Source: Alloacidobacterium dinghuense
Lineage (GTDB): Bacteria; Acidobacteriota; Terriglobia; Terriglobales; Acidobacteriaceae
DNA: 64,000 bases
Direction of reading: 5' to 3'
Assembly: GCF_014274465.1 (NCBI RefSeq)
Contig: NZ_CP060394.1
Span: 4,278,001 to 4,342,000, forward strand
The notes under the pieces were generated by a model. That model did no database searches. It saw only the letters and a list, made by a program, of their open reading frames with translations, and was not told the DNA's origin. This document shows positions 17,890 to 26,579 of this stretch, piece after piece (position 1 is the first letter of the stretch; the number at the start of each line of letters is the position of its first letter). A program made the translations under genes and the position numbers.

Positions 17890-18867
17890 ATGCGTTCACA
17901 GATCATTTACAGTGAAAATATGACGAAGGTGTCGAAGGTCGACCTTGTCGGCGTTGGACTAAATGCTACTGACACGCTGATCCCCCTCGCTATCTATCCT
18001 GCCCTCGGTTCCAAGGTGGAGTACCGCACCGCGACGGTAGCTCCGGGCGGCCAGGTAGCAACGACGGTAGTGGCCTGCCAGCAGTGGGGCATGAACTCCC
18101 GCTACGTGGGTAAGCTCGGCGATGACGAGGCAGCCCGGCTTCACCGGGAAGCATTCGCCTGCGCGGGCGTCGAAACACAGCTCATTACGGTTGCAGGAGG
18201 AGCAAGCCCACAGTCACTGATACTCGTAGATGGTGCAGGCGAACGAACCGTGTTGTGCCGCCGCGATGATCGGCTCGTTCTCCAGCCCAACGAACTGAAT
18301 CGCGAATGGATCGTGAACGCACGGGCTCTCCATGTTGATGGGCACGATACTGCCGCAGCAACAGTAGCCGCCCGTTGGGCACGGGCTGCGGGTATTCCGG
18401 TCGTTGGCGATCTGGACGAGCTATATCCTGGCGTGGAAGAGCTCCTTGAGAACATTGACTATCTCATTGTGAGCCGAGATTTTCCCTGCAGGCTTACCGG
18501 AGAGGTAGATCTGGAGAAAGCGTTGCACCGCATGCAACGTCGCTATGGATGCCGTCTCACCGCCGCAACATTAGGACCAGATGGTGTTTTGGCGTGGGAT
18601 GGCAAACAATTTCATCACACGCCCGCCTACTGTGTTCCAGTGGTGGACACAACAGGGGCAGGAGATATCTTTCACGCAGGCTTTATCTATGGACTGCTTC
18701 AGGGCTGGCCGCTCGACCGGCAACTCGACTTCGCATGCGCTGCCGCTGCGCTGAACTGTATGGCATCCGGTGCCCGAGGTGGCATTCAGAGCGTCGAGGA
18801 GATCGAAAGTCTTATGGTAACTGGCTCGCGATATTACGCTCCGTACTGCGTGTCGACCTCAGACTGA
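17890..18867 (+). CDS. PfkB-family carbohydrate kinase
   Basis: A 325-aa ribokinase-fold sugar kinase. N-terminal substrate-binding motif: APGGQVATTVVACQQWG, followed by GKLGDDEAAR. C-terminal ATP-binding and catalytic motif: DTTGAGDIFHAGF, with the catalytic base at Asp259. The first ATG at 17890 and a second at 17920 (MTKVSK) are both possible starts; the second gives the more typical length. It is divergent from the beta-helix protein across the LacI operator, so it probably phosphorylates the monosaccharide released by the locus. The family includes ribokinase, fructokinase and KDG kinase; the sugar cannot be chosen from the sequence. Confidence 0.92.
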   Translation: MRSQIIYSENMTKVSKVDLVGVGLNATDTLIPLAIYPALGSKVEYRTATVAPGGQVATTVVACQQWGMNSRYVGKLGDDEAARLHREAFACAGVETQLITVAGGASPQSLILVDGAGERTVLCRRDDRLVLQPNELNREWIVNARALHVDGHDTAAATVAARWARAAGIPVVGDLDELYPGVEELLENIDYLIVSRDFPCRLTGEVDLEKALHRMQRRYGCRLTAATLGPDGVLAWDGKQFHHTPAYCVPVVDTTGAGDIFHAGFIYGLLQGWPLDRQLDFACAAAALNCMASGARGGIQSVEEIESLMVTGSRYYAPYCVSTSD

Positions 18868-18894
18868 GGCATCAACTGGTGTCGCAAGAATGAA

Positions 18895-18925
18895 AAAAGG
18901 CGTACGGATAATCCGCACGCCTTTT
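18895..18925. terminator. Bidirectional rho-independent terminator (PfkB / infB)
   Basis: A 14-bp stem with one mismatch (AAAAGGCGTACGGA / TCCGCACGCCTTTT) around a 3-nt TAA loop. It has A-rich and T-rich ends on both strands and lies exactly between the convergent PfkB and infB stop codons. Confidence 0.9.
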
Positions 18926-18941
18926 ATTGCTGGTAATGGAT

Positions 18942-21900
18942 TTAGCTTGCCGTAAGCTCCGCGGCAACCTTCTCGGTTACGAAGGCCTCAATCGTATCGC
19001 CAACTTTGACATCGTTAAAGTTCGACAATCCGACACCGCATTCCATGCCGTTCGTAACTTCCTTAGCATCGTCCTTGAAGCGCTTGAGCGACGTCAGTTT
19101 GCCCTTGAAGACCTGCTCGCCATCCCGCATTAGCCGCACTTCCGCATCACGCCGCAGCACGCCATCGGTCACGCGGCAACCAGCAATCGTGCCGACCTTC
19201 GGGATCTTGAAGACGTTGAGCACTTCAGCACGACCAAGGTAGTTCTCCTTGAAAACCGGCTCCAGCAGTCCAAGCATCGCCTTGCGAATCTCATCCTGCA
19301 ACTCGTAGATAATCGAGTGCAGGCGAATTTCTACGCCTTCCTGTTCGGCAAGATCGGCGACCTTGCGCTCAGGACGTACATTGAAGCCGATGATGATGGC
19401 ATTCGATGCGGTGGCGAGCAAGACATCGCTTTCGGTGATAGCACCAACACCGGAATGGATGACCTTGATGCGCACCTTCTCGGTCGACATTTTCTGCAGC
19501 GAATCAGCCAGCACTTCGACCGAACCCGTAACATCACCCTTAAGGATGAGCGGCAGTTCCTTGACGCCAGCCTGCTTGATCTGCTCAGCCAGCCCTTCAA
19601 GCGACACGCGTGAGGACTTAGCCAGCTGCGCCTCGCGCTCCTTCATCCTGCGGTACTGCGCAATGCTCTTGGCCTTGTCGCGATCAGCGGTCACCAGGAA
19701 GGTATCGCCGGCATCCGGCATGCCTTCGAGGCCGAGGATTTCGACGGGCGTTGATGGCCCGGCTTCTTCGATAGCGCGTCCGCGATCGTCGAACATGGCG
19801 CGAATCTTGCCGAAGGTATTGCCGACAATGAAGCTGTCCTGATTGCGCAATGTACCGTTCTGCACTAGAACGGATGCTACCGCACCGCGTCCGCGGTCGA
19901 GTTTCGCTTCAATGACGGTGCCCACAGCAGAGCGACCCGGTGTTGCCTTGAGGTTTCCGAGGTCGGCTACCAGGCAGATCATTTCAAGCAGCAGATCGAG
20001 GTTTTGCCGCTTCTTCGCAGAGACATCCACAAAGACAGTCGAGCCGCCCCAATCTTCTGGAACGAGTCCACGATCACCGAGCTGTTTCTTCACACGATCT
20101 GGCTGTGCTTCAGGCTTGTCGATCTTGTTCACTGCAACGATGATCGGAACATTGGCGGCCTTGGCGTGGTCAATGGCCTCAAGCGTCTGCGGCATGACTC
20201 CATCATCGGCAGCCACCACGATGACAACGATGTCTGTCACCTTGGCGCCGCGAGCACGCATACGGGTGAACGCTTCGTGACCCGGCGTATCGAGGAAAAC
20301 GATCTCGCGTCCAAACGCGGGCGAATCTTGCTTACCGATGCGAACTTTATAGGCTCCGATATGCTGCGTAATGCCGCCAGCTTCGCCACCGGCGACATCC
20401 GTCTCTCGAATCGCATCGAGCAGCGAGGTTTTACCATGGTCTACGTGACCCATGACGGTGACAACCGGCGGCCGGGACACTTCCAGTTCGTCCGGGTTCT
20501 CCTGCTGCAGCATGCTCTCGATGGCTTCGTTCGCCATCTGGTCCTCGAACGTGATGAACTGCGTGTCCGCACCGAACTGGTGCGCCACATCCTTCACTAG
20601 TTCCGCGTCAAGCGACTGGTTAACAGTTACAAAAACGCCACGCATGAGCAGGGTCGCGATAAGATCCTTGCCGCGGACTCCAAGCTTTTCTGCCAAGTCC
20701 TTAACGCTGATGCCTTCGGTCACGGTAATCGTGCGAGTAATGGGTAACGGTTCCGAAGGAACCTGCGCACCACCGAAACGCGACGGCGGAGCAAAGCCCT
20801 TCATTGGGCCTTCTTTTGTTTTCGGATATTGCTGGCGGCCACGACGCTGCGGGCCACCTGGACGCTGTGGACGCGGCGCTTCGCCCGGAGGCGGTACAAG
20901 ACCGCCGGGAGCGCCACCCATTCCGGGGCGCGGACCACCGAACCCGGGACGGGCACCGAAACCGGGACGCTGGCCAAAGCCAGGGCGAGCAGCTCCAGGA
21001 GGGCCTCCAGGCTGAGTGCGCGTCGGATGCATGGGGCGGCGACCACCGGGGAACTGTCCCGGAGGACCGCCCTGTGGACGCTGACCACCAGGAGCACCAC
21101 CCGGACGACGATCAAATATAGGACGACCGCGCTGCAACCCGCCTTGCGTCTGTGCCGTTGGGGCCGACGACGCCTGCACGGGCGGTGGTGGAGGTGGCGG
21201 TGGAGCGGTGTAGACAGGACGCGGGCCAGTCTGCGGCATAATCACGCGCCGAACAGGAGCTGAGGCTGAGGCGGCCGAAGGTGCAGTTGGCTCAACCTGG
21301 GACGGTGCTGGAACTGGTGCTTGAACCTGTGGCTCGACGGGCGCAGGTGTAGAAGACGCGGCTGCTACTGGTGCTACAGGTGGAACCGGAGCACTCTGCG
21401 GCAGAGCTACATGCGGCGGCGTTGTGGGCTTAGCTGCGACAGGCACAGAAGGCGGCACCGCAGCAACTACTGGCCTTGCCTCAACCGCTGGAGCGACGGG
21501 CGGTTTGGCCACAACCGGGCCTGCCGGTGGCTTGGCGGCGATTGCGGGAGTCTGCGGCGGAGGAGGAGCAATTACAGCCGGGGCAGGTCGTGGCTGTGGG
21601 ACAATCCTGCGCGGAGCGGGCTTCGCAGCTTCAGGTGGAGCGGCGGGAGCCGGCTGCGAGACAGGTGGCCTGGGCGTAACATTCGTTGCAACCGGGGTGA
21701 CCACAGGCGCAGCAGCGGGCTTTGCAACGGGTGGCTGCGGTGTTGGACGACTGGCAGCCAGCGCTTCTTCTTCTTTTCGCTGCTGGATGGCCTTCAGCAC
21801 ATCACCAGGCTTCGATACGCGTGACCAGTCGATTTTAGGTTTGGCTTCGGCCTCGGCGCGAGCCGCCGCGGAGGTACCGCCCGTCTTGCCGCCACGGTTG

Positions 21901-22052
21901 AAGTGTGCGCGCACACGCTCGGCTTCATCCGCTTCCAGTGAACTGGAGTGCGTCTTTTTCTCAATCACGCCGACATCTGTAAGTACGTCCAAAATTGCTT
22001 TGCTCTTTACTTCCAGCTCGCGTGCCAGATCGTTGATTCGAACTTTGCTCAT
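18942..22052 (-). CDS. infB: Translation initiation factor IF-2
   Basis: A 1036-aa GTPase that brings initiator fMet-tRNA to the 30S subunit. The start at 22052 gives MSKVRINDLARELEVKSKAI, the canonical IF2_N domain, preceded by AGGGG; an upstream in-frame start at 22079 is not needed. Residues of about 90-400 form a long Pro/Ala/Val-rich linker followed by a Gly/Arg/Pro-rich stretch (GGPRPGMGGAPGG). A second IF2_N (VKDLAEKLGVRGKDLIATLL) and the G domain (GHVDHGKTSLLD at about residue 534, DTPGHEAF, NKID) follow, then domains II-IV. It lies downstream of nusA (146 bp) in the conserved rimP-nusA-infB order; rbfA and truB do not follow here. Confidence 0.97.
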   Translation of the reverse strand: MSKVRINDLARELEVKSKAILDVLTDVGVIEKKTHSSSLEADEAERVRAHFNRGGKTGGTSAAARAEAEAKPKIDWSRVSKPGDVLKAIQQRKEEEALAASRPTPQPPVAKPAAAPVVTPVATNVTPRPPVSQPAPAAPPEAAKPAPRRIVPQPRPAPAVIAPPPPQTPAIAAKPPAGPVVAKPPVAPAVEARPVVAAVPPSVPVAAKPTTPPHVALPQSAPVPPVAPVAAASSTPAPVEPQVQAPVPAPSQVEPTAPSAASASAPVRRVIMPQTGPRPVYTAPPPPPPPPVQASSAPTAQTQGGLQRGRPIFDRRPGGAPGGQRPQGGPPGQFPGGRRPMHPTRTQPGGPPGAARPGFGQRPGFGARPGFGGPRPGMGGAPGGLVPPPGEAPRPQRPGGPQRRGRQQYPKTKEGPMKGFAPPSRFGGAQVPSEPLPITRTITVTEGISVKDLAEKLGVRGKDLIATLLMRGVFVTVNQSLDAELVKDVAHQFGADTQFITFEDQMANEAIESMLQQENPDELEVSRPPVVTVMGHVDHGKTSLLDAIRETDVAGGEAGGITQHIGAYKVRIGKQDSPAFGREIVFLDTPGHEAFTRMRARGAKVTDIVVIVVAADDGVMPQTLEAIDHAKAANVPIIVAVNKIDKPEAQPDRVKKQLGDRGLVPEDWGGSTVFVDVSAKKRQNLDLLLEMICLVADLGNLKATPGRSAVGTVIEAKLDRGRGAVASVLVQNGTLRNQDSFIVGNTFGKIRAMFDDRGRAIEEAGPSTPVEILGLEGMPDAGDTFLVTADRDKAKSIAQYRRMKEREAQLAKSSRVSLEGLAEQIKQAGVKELPLILKGDVTGSVEVLADSLQKMSTEKVRIKVIHSGVGAITESDVLLATASNAIIIGFNVRPERKVADLAEQEGVEIRLHSIIYELQDEIRKAMLGLLEPVFKENYLGRAEVLNVFKIPKVGTIAGCRVTDGVLRRDAEVRLMRDGEQVFKGKLTSLKRFKDDAKEVTNGMECGVGLSNFNDVKVGDTIEAFVTEKVAAELTAS

Positions 22053-22198
22053 CCGCCCCTTTTGCTTCTCACATCCCAAGCGCTCAGCTGTTCATAGCAA
22101 CCTCATGCCAATGGGATTCAATCATATTTGTATTATCACCTGAAAATGATGCGTTTAGCGTCCATATCTCAGGCTCTTGCATTTGTAGATGGCGCATT

Positions 22199-23854
22199 TT
22201 ACACGCCATCCTCGTCAATCTTGTGCTCGCCGATTTCGTCTCTGGGCTCGTCCATATTTCCCTCGAGAACAGCATCACTGTGAACCGCTCGCGTATTCGG
22301 GTGATGCTCGGCCAATAATTCGCTGGTGTCATCGCGTCCCGGAACAACAGCTTCGGCCCCTTCATCTGCCAGAGCGGCGCCCTCTTCGGTCACTTCTGCC
22401 AGGCGCTCTTCCGCCATTTCGTCGCTTATCAGTCCAGAGCCGTCCTCACTGGGCCGATCTTCGCCAGCCTGCGTGAGATCCTGCTCCAGTGCTTCGATCT
22501 CTTCTTCAGCCTGCACGTCCGCGAGGTGCGCAGCCTCCGCCAGATTGGGAGTTGTCGGCAACGGGCGCTCTTCGCCCTCTTCATACTGTCCGAAGTAGTG
22601 GCGAACCGCCGTACCAATTTTCTCCAAAGTCTTCTCGCCGATACCCGGAATCTCTTCCAATTGCTCAGGAGTCATGTCAGCCAGCCCCTCAACAGTCGTG
22701 ATGCCTGCGGCGACCAGCTTCTGGATGATCGCTTCACCCAGTTCGCCAACCTGCTCGATTGGCGTCGCCGGACCACCAGACATCGCCTGCATCTGCTGCT
22801 CGACTTCCTGACGCTTTTCTTCCTCGCTCTTGATGTCGATCTTCCAGCTCAGCAATTTCGCGGCAAGCCGGACGTTCTGCCCTTTCTTGCCAATCGCCAG
22901 AGACAGCTGCGTGTCGTCGACGATGACTTCCAGCTGCTTTTCACCAAGATCTGTGATGCTGACGCGGCTTACCTTGGCCGGCTGCAAAGCCTTCTCGGCG
23001 AAAGTGGTGATCTCTTCACTGAACTCAATAATGTCGATTTTCTCGCCGCGCAGCTCGCGAATAATCGACTGCACGCGCATACCTTTCATGCCGACGCAAG
23101 CGCCGACAGGGTCGACGTCTTTGTCACGTGACATGACTGCGATCTTGGTGCGCTCGCCTGCTTCACGCGCAATCGCGCGGATCATGACGGTACCGTCGTA
23201 GATTTCAGGTACTTCGCTCTGGAAGAGGTTCTGCACCAGCTCTGGGGCCGCGCGGGAAACGATCACCTGGGGCCCCTTGGCGGCGCGATCGACGCGCTGC
23301 AAAACGACCCTTATACGCTCACCCACGGAAAACTGCTCCAGCCGTGACTGTTCGCGCTTGGGCATGCGCGCTTCCGCTTTACCCAGATCGAAGATGACGT
23401 CCTGCGGCTCTAAACGCTTTACGGTCGCGTTGATCACTTCACCGACACGGTGGTTGTACTCCTGGAAAACGGTATCGCGTTCAGCCTCGCGAACCTTCTG
23501 AAAGATGACCTGTTTGGCCATCTGCGCGGCAATGCGTCCCAGCACATCCGTCGGCTTGTAGTAGCGGATCTCACCGCCTATTTCAACCTCAGGCGCAAGT
23601 TCGCGGGCCTGATCGAGAGCGATTTGGTTCACCGGATCTTCGATCTGCTCTGGTGCCTCGACAACCGTCTTGTAGACATACGCGCGAATTTCGCCTGTTT
23701 CTTTGTCGAGTTCGGCGCGCATATTTTCCTGTGTCTTGTAATACTTGCGTGTCGCCAGCGCAATTGCGTCTTCGACTGCCGACACAACCACGCCCGGATC
23801 GATTCCCTTGTCGCGGCTCAACGCCTCAATGCTTTGATACAGCACACTTGCCAT
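22199..23854 (-). CDS. nusA: Transcription elongation/termination factor NusA
   Basis: A 551-aa RNA-polymerase-binding factor. Domains in order: N-terminal NusA domain (YQSIEALSRDKGIDPGVVVSAVEDAI), S1 (VGEVINATVKRLEPQDVIFDLG), two KH domains (VGACVGMKGMRVQSIIREL and LAIGKKGQNVRLAAKL), then a helix-hairpin-helix acidic-repeat domain (MTPEQLEEIPGIGEKTLEKIG). The last 120 or so residues are a very acidic, low-complexity tail (many EE and ED pairs). It is preceded by rimP (64 bp) and followed by infB. Confidence 0.97.
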   Translation of the reverse strand: MASVLYQSIEALSRDKGIDPGVVVSAVEDAIALATRKYYKTQENMRAELDKETGEIRAYVYKTVVEAPEQIEDPVNQIALDQARELAPEVEIGGEIRYYKPTDVLGRIAAQMAKQVIFQKVREAERDTVFQEYNHRVGEVINATVKRLEPQDVIFDLGKAEARMPKREQSRLEQFSVGERIRVVLQRVDRAAKGPQVIVSRAAPELVQNLFQSEVPEIYDGTVMIRAIAREAGERTKIAVMSRDKDVDPVGACVGMKGMRVQSIIRELRGEKIDIIEFSEEITTFAEKALQPAKVSRVSITDLGEKQLEVIVDDTQLSLAIGKKGQNVRLAAKLLSWKIDIKSEEEKRQEVEQQMQAMSGGPATPIEQVGELGEAIIQKLVAAGITTVEGLADMTPEQLEEIPGIGEKTLEKIGTAVRHYFGQYEEGEERPLPTTPNLAEAAHLADVQAEEEIEALEQDLTQAGEDRPSEDGSGLISDEMAEERLAEVTEEGAALADEGAEAVVPGRDDTSELLAEHHPNTRAVHSDAVLEGNMDEPRDEIGEHKIDEDGV

Positions 23855-23918
23855 GTTTTCTCTCTCAATACCTCAGCGATTGCCATCGCGAGCCCTATCG
23901 CAACCTGCTGCAGCTCGC

Positions 23919-24506
23919 TCAAAATTCCGGAACAAGATTCGCCCTTTCAATGTTCGAGAACTCGATCTCGACAGTTGTGTTCGCTGCGTCCTTTTTCTTA
24001 CTCTTGCCTTTTTGTTTCACCGCTGAAAGATCCAGCACAATGGAATGCCCTTTCACTTGTGTGAGCCTCCCATGCCAGTGGCGGTTGCTCGTAACCGCCT
24101 CAAAGGTTTGCAACTTCACCAGGCTGCCGGCAAATCGCCGGTAATCCTGCTCGCCATAAAGCTTGCGGTCGAGTCCCGGCGATGAGACCTCCAACGTGTA
24201 ATCTGCTCCGGGAACCAATTCCTCGACGTCCAGCACCGTACCGAAATCCTGGCTGAACTGCTGGCAATCCTCGTGTGTGATCCCCGCCAGCTGGTCGATT
24301 TCCACCCCGGAGGGTAATCCGGACATGGTTTCTTCAGCTTTCGCAGCTTCGGCCAGGTTCGCGCGTTTTTCAGCATTCTTCTCGATAAATACCCGCAAAA
24401 CGCGATGCTTGCTGCCACTCTGGTACTCAATTTCAACCACGTCGAGGCCGTGCGAAGCGGCAACCCGCTGCGCGGTGGCGCGAATTTGATCCAGATTCAA
24501 GGCCAT
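23919..24506 (-). CDS. rimP: Ribosome maturation factor RimP
   Basis: A 195-aa 30S assembly factor. The start at 24506 (MALNLDQIRATAQRVAASHG) is preferred over 24554 because homologues begin here. The N-terminal domain carries LDVVEIEYQSGSKHRVLRVFIEK, then the conserved GVEIDQLAGITHEDCQQFS and YTLEVSSPGLDRKL motifs, then an SH3-like C-terminal domain with a Lys-rich insertion (KQKGKSKKK). It is the first gene of rimP-nusA-infB and is divergent from the small membrane protein gene. Confidence 0.95.
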   Translation of the reverse strand: MALNLDQIRATAQRVAASHGLDVVEIEYQSGSKHRVLRVFIEKNAEKRANLAEAAKAEETMSGLPSGVEIDQLAGITHEDCQQFSQDFGTVLDVEELVPGADYTLEVSSPGLDRKLYGEQDYRRFAGSLVKLQTFEAVTSNRHWHGRLTQVKGHSIVLDLSAVKQKGKSKKKDAANTTVEIEFSNIERANLVPEF

Positions 24507-24701
24507 CGATGAATGAGTTTGCAGCAAAAGAAAAGTGGGCTTTCGCCCACTCATTCCTCCGAGCCCTCGGCTGACTCACGACAGGGCACGGACAAACTCG
24601 TCTGCTATTTCAGAATACTCCTCTTGGAGCTCGATTTCAAACCGATTTGTCGAGGTTATACGGTTGCCAAGCCCAGGAAATCCAACTACGATTCTGGCAG
24701 G

Positions 24702-24977
24702 ATGGCGAGGGCCATAAAAGTCGTTCTGGCGCTGCTTTGCCTCACTTGCATTCTCGCCCTGTGTATTGCCCCTTGGGTTGATCCCCCGGACACAACCCTC
24801 AAGTCGCTTCAAATCATCCTCTTTCTGATGTCTACTTTGGCGGCCGGTGCCTTCTGGCTGGCCGGCAACTTGCCGTGCGAACTACAGGGATTTGCTGGAC
24901 GTGCATCGCATACCCTCGTCCACTCCATTCCCAAGCTTCTGCCTCACCACGAGACAAGCTGCGTTCAGCAGTGCTAA
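24702..24977 (+). CDS. Small two-TM hypothetical membrane protein
   Basis: A 91-aa frame starting at ATG 24702. It shows two hydrophobic segments (IKVVLALLCLTCILALCIA, about residues 5-24, and LQIILFLMSTLAAGAFWLAG, about residues 37-56) separated by a short polar loop with Pro and Asp, and a His/Cys-containing tail (HHETSCVQQC). An upstream TTG at 24513 in the same frame would add 63 residues of unconvincing composition, so the shorter form is preferred. It is divergent from rimP. No family was recognised. The hydrophobic pattern argues for a real gene, but no strong ribosome-binding site is seen. Confidence 0.45.
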   Translation: MARAIKVVLALLCLTCILALCIAPWVDPPDTTLKSLQIILFLMSTLAAGAFWLAGNLPCELQGFAGRASHTLVHSIPKLLPHHETSCVQQC

Positions 24978-25271
24978 AGCAACACTGGTTTCTTTTTTCA
25001 TTGGATAAATAGCACTCTTCGAGAGGCTATTTCAGTACCGAAACGAACATGCTTTCAGCAAATTTTCGGGGAAATCCGTGAAGCGAATCGAAAATAACTT
25101 GCCAGAACTCGCAGTCGGGGTTATCTATGTTCAGCTTGAAACAAATGCGCCGGTGGATGCCCTGCATCAAACCGGCATTGGCTCAACTTTTAAAAGACCG
25201 TTTTGCGTAACAGAACGTCTAGGAAAATGCATCGGTAGATTCAGCAGTCCTCAGAGGGAGGTCGCATTCGC
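24978..25271. other. Intergenic region before the aldolase
   Basis: This 294-bp A/T-richer region has no supported gene. A 65-codon GTG-started frame (25078-25275) overlaps the aldolase start, lacks a ribosome-binding site and shows no recognisable domain. The region probably contains the aldolase promoter. Confidence 0.5.
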
Positions 25272-26006
25272 ATGACGTCGCAGCCCGCAATCACTCTGAC
25301 CGAATCCCCTGCACCAATTCGTCCGGCCCCCGCGGCGAACGTCGTCAATATTGAGCGACCAGACCGCGAGTTGCGCCGCCAGCTTACGCGTTTTTCCAAG
25401 TGGATGTACCGGCTTGGTTTTGCTCCCGGAACCTCTGGGAACCTTTCGGCACGGCTTGACAGCGAGCGTATTCTTGCAACCCCAACGGGCTGCAGCAAGT
25501 ACCTCTTACGCGCCTCGGACATGGTCATTGTCGACCTCAATGGCAAGCTGCTTTCGGGCTCACGCAATGTTACCAGCGAAATCGGCATGCATCTTGCCGT
25601 ATACGACTCCCGTCAGGACGTGCAGGCGGTTGTGCACGCGCATCCACCGATTGCAACTGCCTTTGCCTCCTGTGGCATGGCTCTTGATATGCCGCTTTGC
25701 GCGGAGCTTCTCATGACGCTGGGCAAGATCCCTCTGGCGGCATACGCGACCACCGGGACGGATGAAGTAGGCGCCAGCCTGGCGCCTTATGTGCGCGATC
25801 ACGACGCGATTCTGATGGCAAACCACGGCCTCGTTACCTATGGAAAAGACCTGCTGGATGCGTTCATGAAGCTCGAAACCACGGAGCACTTCGCCCAGGT
25901 ATGCCTGGCTGCGCACGAACTCGGCTGTCCGCGACTCCTTGAAGAGGATGCCATTCGGAAACTACAGCAGGCTAGGATGCGCTATCACTCGAACTGCCGG
26001 ATTTAG
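25272..26006 (+). CDS. Class II aldolase/adducin family protein (fuculose-phosphate aldolase-like)
   Basis: A 244-aa zinc-dependent aldolase-fold enzyme. After a Pro-rich leader of about 30 residues the family core is complete: FAPGTSGNLSARL (phosphate and glycine-rich loop), TPTGCSKYLL, the catalytic Glu in TSEIGMHLAVY, the zinc His pair in VVHAHPPIATAFA and the third zinc His in MANHGLVTYG. GGAGG lies about 10 nt before the ATG. The family includes L-fuculose-1-phosphate and L-rhamnulose-1-phosphate aldolases and methylthioribulose-1-phosphate dehydratase. The sequence alone does not separate these, and no fucose or methionine-salvage partners are adjacent. Confidence 0.88.
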   Translation: MTSQPAITLTESPAPIRPAPAANVVNIERPDRELRRQLTRFSKWMYRLGFAPGTSGNLSARLDSERILATPTGCSKYLLRASDMVIVDLNGKLLSGSRNVTSEIGMHLAVYDSRQDVQAVVHAHPPIATAFASCGMALDMPLCAELLMTLGKIPLAAYATTGTDEVGASLAPYVRDHDAILMANHGLVTYGKDLLDAFMKLETTEHFAQVCLAAHELGCPRLLEEDAIRKLQQARMRYHSNCRI

Positions 26007-26067
26007 TCAACCACAAACGTCGTCCGGAAACGTGCTACAAGGTTGTAACTCTGTTCTGGGGAGCTTC

Positions 26068-26559
26068 ATGCTTAATCCTTACGAAAAAGTTCTGGGCGGC
26101 CGCGATGCACAGGAGATCATTTCCGGCACTCCGACAAAGCTCGGAGCTATCTTCAACCACTTCGGTCCTGATGGTGTTGAGAGGTCACCGGCTCCGGGCA
26201 AGTGGAGCGCTCGTGAAATCTTCTGTCATCTAGCGGATTGCGAAATAACATTCGCCTTCCGCCTGAGGCAGGCACTTGCGGAAGAGAATCACGTAATCCA
26301 GCCTTTCGATCAGGAGAAATGGGCGACCACCTATGAAGCCTATGACGCTCCTTCAGCGCTAGCGGTCTTTTCTTCTATTCGACGCTGGAACCTGGCTCTC
26401 ATCAGAAGCAGGTCTCAAGCGGATCAGGAAAAGCAGGTGACTCATCCTGAGCGTGGTACGATGACTTTCCGAACGATTGTGGAAACGATGGCTGGGCACG
26501 ACCTGAATCATTTGCAACAACTGGAAGGGATCGCCAGCAAGAACACGTCAACAATCTAG
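26068..26559 (+). CDS. DinB-superfamily four-helix protein
   Basis: A 163-aa protein of the DinB/YfiT-like metal-binding four-helix-bundle superfamily (unrelated to DNA polymerase IV). Visible motifs are PGKWSAREIFCHLADCEITFAFRLR, with the first metal His, and TIVETMAGHDLNHLQQLEGI, with the C-terminal HDxxH pair. The start at 26068 is preceded by GGGGAG; an upstream in-frame ATG at 25939 lies inside the aldolase gene. It is 61 bp downstream of the aldolase on the same strand. Members often act in thiol (bacillithiol or mycothiol) transfer or as damage-inducible proteins; the exact role is unknown. Confidence 0.9.
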   Translation: MLNPYEKVLGGRDAQEIISGTPTKLGAIFNHFGPDGVERSPAPGKWSAREIFCHLADCEITFAFRLRQALAEENHVIQPFDQEKWATTYEAYDAPSALAVFSSIRRWNLALIRSRSQADQEKQVTHPERGTMTFRTIVETMAGHDLNHLQQLEGIASKNTSTI

Positions 26560-26579
26560 GTGGCAAAAAAGGGTAAAGT

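Noticed and set aside
25078-25275. 65-codon GTG-started frame
   Set aside because: No ribosome-binding site or recognised domain; overlaps the aldolase start.
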